Source of the DNA: Doris montereyensis
Taxonomy: Eukaryota > Mollusca > Gastropoda > Nudibranchia > Dorididae
Reading direction: 5' to 3'
Length of the DNA: 64,000 nt
NCBI GenBank assembly: GCA_037039925.1
Contig: JAXRKP010001519.1
Span: forward strand, 41,001-105,000
Position numbers and translations under genes: made by a program. The notes below the pieces were generated by a model that had not been told where the DNA came from, ran no database searches, and saw nothing but the letters and a program-made list of their open reading frames with translations. Every line of letters begins with the position of its first letter. The stretch's first letter is position 1. This document shows positions 39,853-49,956 of this stretch, in pieces.

Positions 39853-40554
39853 CTATTCATTTTCCAATTTGAGAAACCGGTATCCTTCATCATAATCCGG
39901 TTTGATGATATAATGAATAACTGTTTTCATGGCATCCCACCCATTCAGAACGCCATCTTTCAAAAAGCCATGACGAACACGTTGAAGTTCATTATAGCCC
40001 TCATATTTAATCTCTTTTATACCATCTCCAGAATGACTGACAACCTCAAAATGAATTGAAAATAAAAATATTGGCCCTGTTCTCTTCCTGCTTAGAAAAG
40101 AAAAACTGCTTTTGTTGTTTATGACAAGAGTTCCATCATAACGCTTAAGGACTTTGTTCAATTCATCAAAAAAGTTGTCTAATGAAAATCTGTCTCTCTC
40201 ATTAAAAGTTTTGAGTTGAAGATCCTCATCCTTAATCCTTGATTCTGTTGAATTGTTTGTGGTCCTCTTCCTTGTCTGAGCAGTCCCACAACACGAAGTC
40301 TCTTTGCTGCTCACCTTAGTTGGAGGCTCAATTGGAATTCCAAATTTCCCTGTTCTTACATTTGGTGGAAAATGCAAAGAACATACAGTCATGTTATTGG
40401 TGATCTCTGAGATATCTAATTTATTTGGTAAAGCTTTCACCCATTTCAACCTCTCGATCATGTCTTTGGGGAACCGAAAGAACGATTTCTTCACTCCACT
40501 TTTATCAGTAGCATAGCCACTTTTGCAGCCATACACACTGCACTTCCCACCCAT
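39853..40554 (-). CDS. THAP-domain zinc-finger protein
   Basis: An intact 233-codon frame, ATG with AAA before it, ending TAG. Residues 1-80 form a THAP-type C2CH zinc-binding DNA-binding domain: Cys5, Cys10, Cys58 and His61 (MGGKCSVYGC and TVCSLHF), with FFRFPKD and an invariant-like Trp at 38. Residues 81-120 are a polar linker. The C-terminal 110 residues contain FFDELNKVLKRYDGTLVIN and the stretch NGWDAMKTVIHYI, which I do not recognise; there is no RNase-H-like transposase domain. THAP proteins bind DNA as transcription factors or P-element-type transposases. This one is short, so a domesticated or truncated form is likely. Confidence 0.8.
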   Translation of the reverse strand: MGGKCSVYGCKSGYATDKSGVKKSFFRFPKDMIERLKWVKALPNKLDISEITNNMTVCSLHFPPNVRTGKFGIPIEPPTKVSSKETSCCGTAQTRKRTTNNSTESRIKDEDLQLKTFNERDRFSLDNFFDELNKVLKRYDGTLVINNKSSFSFLSRKRTGPIFLFSIHFEVVSHSGDGIKEIKYEGYNELQRVRHGFLKDGVLNGWDAMKTVIHYIIKPDYDEGYRFLKLENE

Positions 40555-40589
40555 TTTGAATTTTGAATTTTACAATCCAATAAGAGTAC

Positions 40590-40885
40590 CGTAGGTCAAC
40601 TGATGATAATCACTTAATAAAAGATAGATCTGGTCTATATCTAATAATAACAATTCAATGGGTTACTGATGACAATCGCAAATGATTTATTATACTAATA
40701 ATAATCCAACGGGTAACTGATGATGATCACAAAGGGTAATAATAAGAATCCAATGGGTAACTCAGTAATAATGATAATCACAAATGATAATAATAACAAT
40801 CCAATGTGTAACTGATGGTAATAATAATAATGATAATAATAATCCAATATAAGTGAATGAGTAACTGATGATGATAATCAAATTT
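40590..40885. repeat. Minisatellite, AATAATAATCCAATGGGTAACTG type
   Basis: About five diverged copies of a 50-70 base unit with CCAATGGGTAACTGATGATAA and ATCACAAATGATAATAATAA, lying directly upstream of the THAP gene. Confidence 0.75.
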
Positions 40886-40916
40886 GAAAATAACCACGCT
40901 CAGTACTGTGAATTCC

Positions 40917-40932
40917 AGGGGGGGGGGGGGCA
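40917..40932. repeat. Poly(G) run
   Basis: About 13 G residues on the plus strand. Length may be unreliable. Confidence 0.7.
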
Positions 40933-42099
40933 GGGTGACAAAGAGCTGAGACAGCTGCCGATTTTCCAATAATTTTGAGATTACTTTTTTTTTCAATACT
41001 TCGATATCTGCAAAACCAAATAAGAAAAAAAACATTTCCCTCCTGCGTTTCAAGCTTGGGACTATCCCATTTTCGCATATCTGCATAAAATGCGACCGCA
41101 TTAGAAATTTTTTGTTTATGTGTTGAGAGGCTCTAAAACCAGTAGTAAAAATGTGTAACTATGATACAGGTATAATATAATATATAGCATTCACAGACTT
41201 GTGACAGGCAGCCCAGTGTGACAAATTCGGTGAAAAAAGACTTTTCTGGTGATAATGCCTTCATCGTAAAGCTTACACACCGACATGCTTCAATGTTAAC
41301 TTGTTTATAATTGGTCAGAAGTAGACTTGTGCTCACAACACATTGCGTGTTTTGTTCCACGACTCGTGTAAACATGTTATATGAAACAAACTTTACAAAA
41401 TCGTTTGAAATGGAATATGTGTGGTGATTCCCGATACTAAATTTAGCGAGGTCAAGTCAGCGACGTGTATGCTAATGCTATGACAATGACATGCAGAAGC
41501 CAAGAACTCCGTATTATTGTTAGATTTATCGTAATTTCCCTACAATTCACAATGCCACATTTATTTGGCATTTTTAAACGAGAACAGATTTCACAACATT
41601 ATTTAGATCTAGATCTAACTATTAAAAGTAACAATGTGAGGATGAATTGGTTTTAACTTTAGAAAAGAAACATCACTGATATTGTGATAATATTCCTTTT
41701 CCACCTCGAAACCGTCCGGTGAAGTAAGCTTGCGATAGCAAAATAGTTTGCAGTGTATATTCTCAATAATAGAATATTGCATCATCGAATACTTTACTCA
41801 GTATGTAAATAATATCTCGAACTAAATAGATATACTCTATTGACTTTAATTACCTCTTATTTTGCTTAAAAGCGATGGTAAGAATTACTACGCCCCATGA
41901 GGGAGTGATGGTGGTTCTAAAAAATAGATGGCTCGCCAAAATATAGATCGAAACAACCGCCTTCGCTAGCGAAGTCAGAAATTAGACCCTGCGTGTCCTT
42001 TTTCAAGCTCGCCTCAGCAGAAGCCTATCATGCGGTCGCTTTGCTGTGTTGGGTTTTTCCAAGTTTGTCCCGATACCAACATCATCCGGGCGATACCAG

Positions 42100-42230
42100 T
42101 CGGTCGATCGGGACCTAGAAATCTCAGTATAGGTAGTTCCAGGTCGGGACACAGCCGTCGTGAATATTACGAAGGCTACGGTCGGGACCTGGGACTACCT
42201 ATACTGAGATTTCTAGGTCGGGACCTAGAA
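42100..42230. promoter_or_regulatory. Long hairpin in CpG-rich region
   Basis: Left arm at about 42107-42149 (GGGACCTAGAAATCTCAGTA then TAGGTAGTTCCAGGTCGGGA) is complementary to the right arm at about 42181-42224 (GGGACTACCTATACTGAGAT then TTCTAGGTCGGGAC). Only a few mismatches occur, and the loop is about 30 bases. It lies in CpG-rich sequence between two divergent THAP-type genes, so it may mark a regulatory or mobile sequence. Function is inferred only. Confidence 0.6.
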
Positions 42231-42607
42231 GTTGATTATAACTAGAGTGAGACTAGTGAGAGGCTGTGCCGCGACTCGTGCCACTCAAGGAATAATCGCC
42301 GCCATGTCCATCATGGCAAGGCATGCCATGGCCTACTGAACCAGTAAGACATGCCTCGCTTAAGTTAGTATCACACTTTGAAACTTTGATACAAAACATC
42401 TTCCTTTGTTTATATGCTTAGCATACATTCAATAAGATTACTCGCTGTTGTCTCTAGTTTTTTATTTGTCTTTGTCAAATTTAAAAGTGCAAGTAAAGCT
42501 TGTATTTATAAAATTCAGGAATTCTCTTTGAGACTTCAAGGATCCGCACACTAACGTTCTCGGGGAAATAAAACCCCATTTAATCAAGCTTCAATGTTGA
42601 GAAAAAG

Positions 42608-42678
42608 ATGATTCACACGTGTGTTGTCACTGGTTGCCATAACCGAAAACAGAAGGATACCATTAGGAGTTTTCACTC
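42608..42678 (+). CDS. Possible first exon of a second THAP-domain gene
   Basis: ATG at 42608 is followed by IHTCVVTGCHNRKQKDTIRS and FHS, then the donor TC/GTAAGT at 42679. Cys5 and Cys10, with an FHS segment, match the start of a THAP finger (compare Cys5 and Cys10 in the protein at 39853-40554). The second half of the finger was not found nearby. It may belong upstream of the P-like transposase at 45036 or be a separate gene. Orientation is divergent from the other THAP gene, 2 kb away. Confidence 0.45.
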
Positions 42679-43556
42679 GTAAGTCACGGATGTTTGCTCA
42701 TTTTACCTCCGCAATCACTAATTTGCTATATATTCGATCATAGTCCTCCTCCTCTATACCCTCATCTTCTTGTCCTCGACCTTCTTCTTCTGTTATTCAC
42801 TTTTCAGATGTTGATAATTCAACGACAATGAGTGGATAGGCAAAAGCTGTTGTTATTGTCGGCTATTTATTGCTTTTAAAGCAGTATAAAAATAAGGTAG
42901 GTTTCACAAAATGGTCCATCCACATTTCTCTCTTTGTCAAAATGTACATGTTATATTTCTTACAAGTGTACCATGTTAAAGCTTAGAACATGAGGATTCC
43001 AGATAGCCTATATGACTTAAAGAGATAGCAAAGGACTGTGAGGCGAGTAAATTAGCTTTTAAAAGTCATGTTTTTCAGTCAAGGGCATAACTGTGTGAAA
43101 ATTCTAGGTCCAATGCCTAATGTTACGCGAACTGCACTCGTCCTTCGACCGAGGTTTCCCTGACGTTTATTTAGTGGCGTAACGCTTGGGCATCTGGTTT
43201 GGAGAGTTCCCTGACTTTTCCCTAGTTCTCATTCTCAATAAGATGTGGAGTCCACGGCCGGTGCCTTACCGTTGATCAAATGACTCGCGCGTTCTGGATC
43301 GTGTGGATGGATGAAAACCATCGACATCTGTAGTACATAAGCAGTCTTTGATGAAAACGGATGCTTTTTTGTCCCGTTTTGTTTGTAAAATTCTGTGATT
43401 GTACGCCTTTATAATATCCTTATTACGTGTTACGAGTTTATCGTGTGTACCATTCAGCTGAAACCGTACGGTAAATTTCACGACTTATATAAACGAGTGA
43501 GGATGCGATACGTATAGGCCGATATTTGCCAATAGAGAGGGAGGGAGAGACTCAGA

Positions 43557-43557
43557 G

Positions 43558-43602
<45 letters not shown>
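43557..43602 (+). repeat. GA microsatellite
   Basis: (GA)n of about 46 bases, in inverted relation to the CT run 350 bases further right. Confidence 0.9.
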
Positions 43603-43608
<6 letters not shown>

Positions 43609-43950
43609 CCAGCAACAAAACCCTCACCGAAAAGAAAGCGCTTTTGACGACAAGGGGTCCCTGGGGAATTCGCAGCTTTCACACGCTTTAGATGATGATG
43701 ATGACGACAATGGTTCTTCCCCCCCCCCGTACGAGGCCTCCCCCCTACTCCCATCATCACTTCTCCGCTACTCCCATCATCACACCCCCTCCTCTCCGAA
43801 TATCCAGTTACATAGAGTATAGAGCGCCCCACTAGACTAGCACAAACTTGTGTCTTTGTCGATTGATAATTGCTTCGCGGAATACGGGACGGGGTGGGAG
43901 CGGTGGCTGACAAATCTTGAACTCTACTTGAACCTGTGCTATTAGTATTA

Positions 43951-44055
<105 letters not shown>

Positions 44056-44217
44056 AAATGCGTTTTTAGTAATATTGTATTGTTATGCGAAGAAGACTGT
44101 GCATAGTGGAGACGTAGAGTCACTATCGTTGTAATGGACTTCTAAACCTCCCGTACTGCCAATTATTGATTGCCGGACTTCTTTACATAAGTTTCACTCA
44201 CGATAAGCCAAAGCAGG

Positions 44218-45020
44218 TTTTGCTAATGCAACCGAATCTAACCTGAACGGTCTCCGAATCTAACCTGATCACACAGTCTCCTTTCTGATGTCCGATCATC
44301 GTCTACATTTTTGTGCGGACGTAAGCGCATGACCGTGAGAGGACATCCCAAGACAAAATATTCCGCAAGCCAACCAGACAATTTAAAAACAAAAATTTCA
44401 TGATTTCTCAATAGGCTTACACGAGATGAACTACGAGACAATAGCTCGATGCAATATTACCGTTATTAGATCTCAGATCGAAAAAAAATATGTTTTGTCC
44501 GACCACAAGGTTTTGCAGACCGACAGTAGTCTCATGGTATTCTCACTCTCATTGAGAGTTACCTATGATTTTTTTCGTGTCTTAAACAGAATATATGGTC
44601 GTAGGATTACGTTTTCTTTCACTCCAGATCATAAAACGGCGCTTCTACGTATTTTCAACTGGTTTTTCCCCAGCTCTTACTGTGTGTTCATTTGTAGACC
44701 ACAGTTGTTACATAATAACGAAAATCTGAAACCTGCCTCACGTGATCAATGCAAAAGATAAAAAAATATTTAGAATTCGCCAAATTTTCTTTGAACAATT
44801 TTCTTTCACATGGAATTAAAGAAAACAGAATAAAAGGTCGTTGACTTCACCTACCTTTTACGTGAAAAAGGACTTTTTAAAAGAGAGTGCCGTCAGCGTT
44901 CGCACCCAAAAAATATTCACAAAACACACAAATTGAAAGCAAATTTCATAATATTATGTTTTTTATATCTGCGATGTCAAAGCTATACATGAACCAAATG
45001 TTAAGAAGATTCATCAATTA
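44218..45020 (+). repeat. Dispersed repeat family X, copy C
   Basis: Begins TTTTGCTAATGCAACCGAAT and includes CGAATCTAACCTGAACGGTC, CGGCGCTTCTACGTATTTTC, CTGCCTCACGTGATCAATGC and AAATATTCACAAAACACACA. The same order appears on the minus strand at 53828-53085. It ends where the P-like transposase frame begins. Together the two copies form a long inverted repeat about 9.6 kb across. Confidence 0.75.
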
Positions 45021-45035
45021 TAAACGTTAGTCGTC

Positions 45036-46170
45036 GTGGTGGTTGTCCTAAAGAAACATTTTAAACTGCCAATTGGATACTTTCTCTTGGACAAAATTAG
45101 TGCTAACACCCAGGCACAAATAGTTAAGGATGCAATCACTCTCGTGACAGAAGCTGGGTACAGCGTCGTCTCTGTTGTCTGTGATGGCAATTACACCAAT
45201 CAGGCAACAGCAACTGCTTTAGGATGCAATTTGTCAGATCCCAACGACCTTAAAACTCACTTTGAAAACCCTGTAACAAAAGAAAATGTTTATTTTTGAT
45301 TCGATGCTTGTCACCTAATCAAAAATGTTAGAAACTGTCTCGGGGATTTAAACATTATAAATACAAATAATGGTATTGTCAAATGGCAGCATATATTTGA
45401 ACTGAATAGTCTGCAGCAAAATGACAATTTAGTACTAGCCAATAAATTAAGAGGCAAGCATGTGCATTATGAAAAAAACCCCAAAATGAACGTCAAGTTA
45501 GCTTGCCAGACACTGTCTTCATCAGTTGCAAGTGCGATTGACTTCCTCCAGAGAGGACATAAAATTGCCTCAATTCGAGGGGAGTGAGGCCACAACACAC
45601 TTCATATGCACTAATAATGCACCTTTGATAAACTGTTTGACATGTGCAACTCGTCAAGTCACTTTGGGAAAGAATATAAAAGCCCTATCACAAATAACAA
45701 CTTGAAAATAAAAGAAAATGATGTTGCAAAAGCAATCACATATTAAAGTAAAGAATTAAAGGACGCAAATGGGAAACCCCTTATTCATGGCAGGAGGAAG
45801 ACTGGCTTTGTGAGATTCATGTACACCTTGATATCCACTATCGAGACTGCCAAACTGCTGCTGACGAAACATGAATACCGCTATGTGCTCACCTACAGAT
45901 TGTCTCAAGACCACCTCGAGACATTTTTCAGCAGGATTCGTCGTCGACATGGATGGAACAACAACACCACACCACTCCAATTTAAATTGGCGCTCCTGAA
46001 AAACGGGGTGCTCCCATCCAACAGAGGCAATTGCGCTATTATGGACGAGGCAGAAAACACCATCATAGAACAGGAAACTGACTCCATAGAGCCGACAGAC
46101 CCGTCTTTAGCACCGTTTTTCCAGATTATCACTTCACCTAGTGAATATCACCAACTATTTACTACATAAG
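45036..46170 (+). pseudogene. P-element/THAP9-like transposase, catalytic half, degraded
   Basis: Plus-strand blocks in nearly one frame: LKKHFKLPIGYFLLDKI near 45045-45095; VVSVVCDGNYTNQATATALG near 45165-45225; FDACHLIKNVRNCLGDLN after an in-frame TGA at about 45297; KLACQTLSSSVASAIDFLQ near 45495-45555; SHFGKEYKSPI; and YVLTYRLSQDHLETFFSRIR near 45880-45940, ending SEYHQLFTT before TAA. These are hallmark segments of P-element transposases and human THAP9 (RNase-H-like fold, CDG and SQDHLE motifs). Stops near 45297 and 45585 and frame changes near 45590-45750 show decay. No complete THAP finger precedes it. Confidence 0.75.
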
Positions 46171-46399
46171 TGGCTTCGTTAGAAGAACTGTGGCAAAAAG
46201 AGTCAAATGTGTGAAATGTAAAATAGCACTATTTTCTCCAGACTGGCATTCCTGACAGTTTTCATTATCAATCTTTATTCACCTAACGAAAGAATAACGG
46301 TGGCCTAATATTTTGTAATGGCATGTACATAATCATCAGGGAAAACTCCTCGCAGGTCCCGATGGTCCAATTCGTACAGTTACACCTCATCTTATTGGA

Positions 46400-46624
46400 A
46401 CCATCTCCAGACATGTCATCGCCAGTGTCAGTAGCCATGTTTTTCCTGAGTAAATCTTTAACTCTCTCCAAATGCTCTTTGTTGTAGTGATCCACAGGAC
46501 CAATGCGAATTCTTTTTCAGCAATCCATTTATTGGACTCAACTCTGTTGATAAGTCAGGGAGAAAACGTCCTAAGTAATTGATTATTCCCAGGAAACGTT
46601 TGAGTTCACACACGTTAATGGGTA
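46400..46624 (-). mobile_element. Ty3/Gypsy pol fragment (RT-RNase H junction)
   Basis: Minus strand: ELKRFLGIINYLGRFLPDLS then TELSPINGLLKKN near 46510-46610, followed by HWSCGSLQQRAFGES and stops. This is the connection between reverse transcriptase and RNase H of Gypsy-type LTR retrotransposons. It is a short fragment, cut at about 46624. Confidence 0.7.
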
Positions 46625-46890
46625 CTTACGATTGCTTCTACCTTGGAATCGTCGGCATTTGCAACTGGATACGACTTGTCCACAGGATAAATCATCACCA
46701 GAGAGAACAGCATCGACCAGCGATGAAGACAACAATGTCTCAGATGAATCTTCGAAACTATTTAAAGGAAGTCCTATCAGGCCTCTTGAGCCTGACCTAC
46801 CGTCTTCAATTACCAGATCTGAAGCTCGTGCTCACACACGTAGTGGTCGAGCCATCATTAAACCAGCACGATTCCGTGATGGTTAATTTC
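46625..46890 (+). mobile_element. Ty3/Gypsy pol C-terminal fragment
   Basis: Plus-strand frame starting LPWNRRHLQLDT, ending ARAHTRSGRAIIKPARFRDG before TAA at about 46884. R-NRRHL and TRSGR-KPARF patterns are typical of the extreme C-terminus of Gypsy integrase polyproteins. It lies back to back with the minus-strand RT fragment, so the two come from an inversion or two copies. Confidence 0.65.
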
Positions 46891-47595
46891 TCGTTAAGTT
46901 TTTTCGTGTTAAATTAATGTATGAAATTTACTTGAATTAGCAGCTAACAAGAGGATTAAAGATCACCATGCAAATTTGAAGGTAAGCATGGTCTTTGTTT
47001 TGTTTATCACTCAAGGCCTAGATCTAGACCTATCACTGTTTGTTGTTCTATATTAAATAATCTATTAGGATGGCACCGGCTATAGTCTATAATTCATGCA
47101 CTCTTGTCGTCTTACTTCAACTTCAAGCAGTTCTGATAATATCAGATAAGTAAATTATTAATCATTAGATTTACTTCCTGTTTCTGATGCTACCGCTAAC
47201 CACAGCTGCTTTAAATCTACTCATAGTCTAGATCTATCATTTATCGTTTAGAACATTAAGTCACAATGTTGATTGTTGTGAACATTTTATAGGCTAGTGT
47301 CATGTTTTCATGTAGATCTAGACCTGCATGTATTTCTATGTATTCTATCACATTTGTTATTATTATTATTATTATTATAATCATCATCATTTTAACTATT
47401 ATGAGTATTTTTTTATTATTATTACATGTATTAGGAGTACATGTAGTATGTATTATGATTTTTAAACTTATTTATGAGGAACAGAATATAATTTCCTTCT
47501 TTGGATGAATAAAGTATTATTATTATTACTATTATTAGTGCATACAGTAGTGGTAGTAGTAAATTTAAAATTCTACAATAAATCAACTTTAGAAA
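46890..47595. other. Possible LTR remnant, no gene
   Basis: Lies downstream of the Gypsy C-terminus. Contains an AATAAAG signal near 47508 followed by an ATT repeat, compatible with an LTR polyadenylation region, plus AGATCT motifs and an (ATT)n run near 47355. LTR boundaries cannot be set. Confidence 0.3.
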
Positions 47596-47724
47596 ATGGA
47601 TATTGATTTAGAAAATATGAGTGATAATGAATATATAGATTATTCTGATTTAGTTAATGAAAGTATCTTCATTCATTGTTATATGTATTTATTTCTTCGT
47701 GAAGATATAAATCTTCCAAATTAA
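47596..47724 (+). CDS. Short acidic frame next to the PolB element
   Basis: ATG-started frame of 43 codons; the first 23 residues are acidic (MDIDLENMSDNEYIDYSDLV). From about 47665 it runs antisense into the end of the polymerase frame. It may be the stub of a second element gene, truncated at this junction. Weak evidence. Confidence 0.25.
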   Translation: MDIDLENMSDNEYIDYSDLVNESIFIHCYMYLFLREDINLPN

Positions 47725-49893
47725 TGTTATTAGTCTCTATCACCTTTGCAACAAAATCTTTATCATTACAATTATAAGGATACATAATATAATTTTCATC
47801 TTGTTTTTGCCTTTTAAAAAAATATACTTGCAGAGAATTTCTTTGTTTGTTTATCTTCTTCATTGGGGTGTATATTCCTTTACCAAACTCTCACCTTCAT
47901 GGTTTATTCATCTTACTCTTAGTTTCAATTTCTTCCTTGTTAAACATTTTAATGAAATCTGTTAGTTTTAATATATCCTCCTGAAAAAACCTTTAAACGT
48001 TTGTTTTGTTATAATACTCCCTTCATTATCAATGGCGTAGACCATCTTAACTTTGGGTGCTAAAAACAATCCATAGACTATTCTTGAAGTGTTATCTAAA
48101 TCATTGGATAGTTTACCTAATTCCACATCATCTAAAAACTTCTTTTCTTTTAATATTTTAACAACATTTTCTTATAACATCAATACTATCGCAGTCAGTG
48201 TAATAAATAAGTGGTTCATTAAATCCATCAATCTCTAGAATAACATCATTCATTAATCTTTTAGAGTGAAACAGAATAAAGGTTCCTAAATGCGAAGGCA
48301 TTTATTGTTTTGTTAATTCATCTCCAATATTCTCTTCAATGTAATATTGATTGTGTTTTATTTTTTCATATTTTATATTATCAGTGTAGTTTTTTCTTAA
48401 TGTTTCTTCATTCCATAAATGACTTTTTGTTAATACATGTATATCCTTCTGAACCATTTTCCCATGTATAGAATTTAATAATAACTTTACCAATGCATAA
48501 CCAACCTTTTTTTCTCCTCTTTGAATTTCTTCTTAAGATTATATAACTCATTAACATATTCTCTAAATGGGTTAATTGTGAAGTTTTCTTCAGAAACCAA
48601 TCCATCAAATATATAATTATAAATTATTTTTCCTCCACATCTAACAATTTGTTGAATATCAACCGATATTAGAGTATCACAACGTCTTCCTGTTCTACTT
48701 CTAAGTAACTCAGTTTTATTTATTTTATCTTTACAGAATATTGGGGTAAAGAACACATTATCTGGATACTTGAAAAGACTATTAAATATTCCAGCTTGAG
48801 GTCTAAAAGTTTGAGTATTAAATTTATGTAGAAATTTTTTTCTTCTTTTTCTCTTATAAAAGGTCTAGCTAATTCTGCTCTTGGATATTTTGAATTGATA
48901 TCTGCCATTGCAGATGGATATAATTAGTTAATATATAACGCAATCATCATTTCTACTTCCTTAATATCTTTTATTTCTTCTGTTATATTTTTAAAAAGTA
49001 TGAGAATGTTTATCGAGTTTATTATACTTATCAATTAACTCAATTATTGTTTCTAATTCATTTGGTTTGTCTAAATATTTAGCTAGTATCTTTCCCACTT
49101 CTTCACTTGCATCAAACTTCTGAATGTTAGCGGCAACCCTTCCTCCTTTAACACTTTTTCTGATAAATGATCTTGTTAACTCATCTTTTTCTTCCTTCTC
49201 ATTCATTTTCCTCATCCACGACTTAAATGTTAATAACGATGATATTAAATTATTTTGCATTATCTGACCAGTCAGATCTCTCATCATTAAATTATATAAA
49301 GACACGCAACCGGCTAAACAAAGAACATAATTTTTTAAATATGGAATCCATTCATTTTGTCTTTCTTAATAGTTGTTTTTATTTATTTCCTTAATATCGA
49401 AATCAATCTTTTGAATATTCTTTGGAATTTTATAATCTAAACACTATTTTGATAAAGATGTTTTCACATGTTGAAACGAACACCTAACTTTTGTTGTAAG
49501 TTTTCACATAATTTTTTGTTGTTGTTGTCTTTGTTGTATTTTCTTATCAATGAATGGATTGATAAGTGTAACAGTCAACAAACTTTCATTTCTTTTTATT
49601 GGTGGTTGAGACATTTTAACATTGTTTAGCATAATTTCAGAATCGAATCCTGAACTGTTATGTGCAATTAATGTAAATGCAATGTCATATATTTTTGCTA
49701 AATATTTTAAGAGCTGATCAATCTAATCCTATATATTTTTTAATGTGTTTATTTATTAACTTTTCAAACTTTTCTTCTGGAATGTTTTCTTTGTTAAGAT
49801 GTTTTTTACACGCCCATTAAATAAATTTTAATTAATTGTTCTTAGGGCATATGGAACTTGTTTTCCAGTATGATCTTTAAACATTTCTAAATC

Positions 49894-49956
<63 letters not shown>

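Noticed and set aside
43266..43481. 71-codon basic minus-strand frame in CpG-rich sequence
   Set aside because: No ATG at its start, no donor or acceptor fit, and no family resemblance. Could be a non-coding first exon at most.
44426..44761. 111-codon plus-strand frame
   Set aside because: Lies wholly in dispersed repeat X. The homologous minus-strand copy near 53440-53700 does not keep the frame.
46283..46495. 70-codon minus-strand frame with CNCTNW
   Set aside because: Overlaps the Gypsy RT-RNase H fragment in a different frame. The Gypsy reading explains the sequence better.
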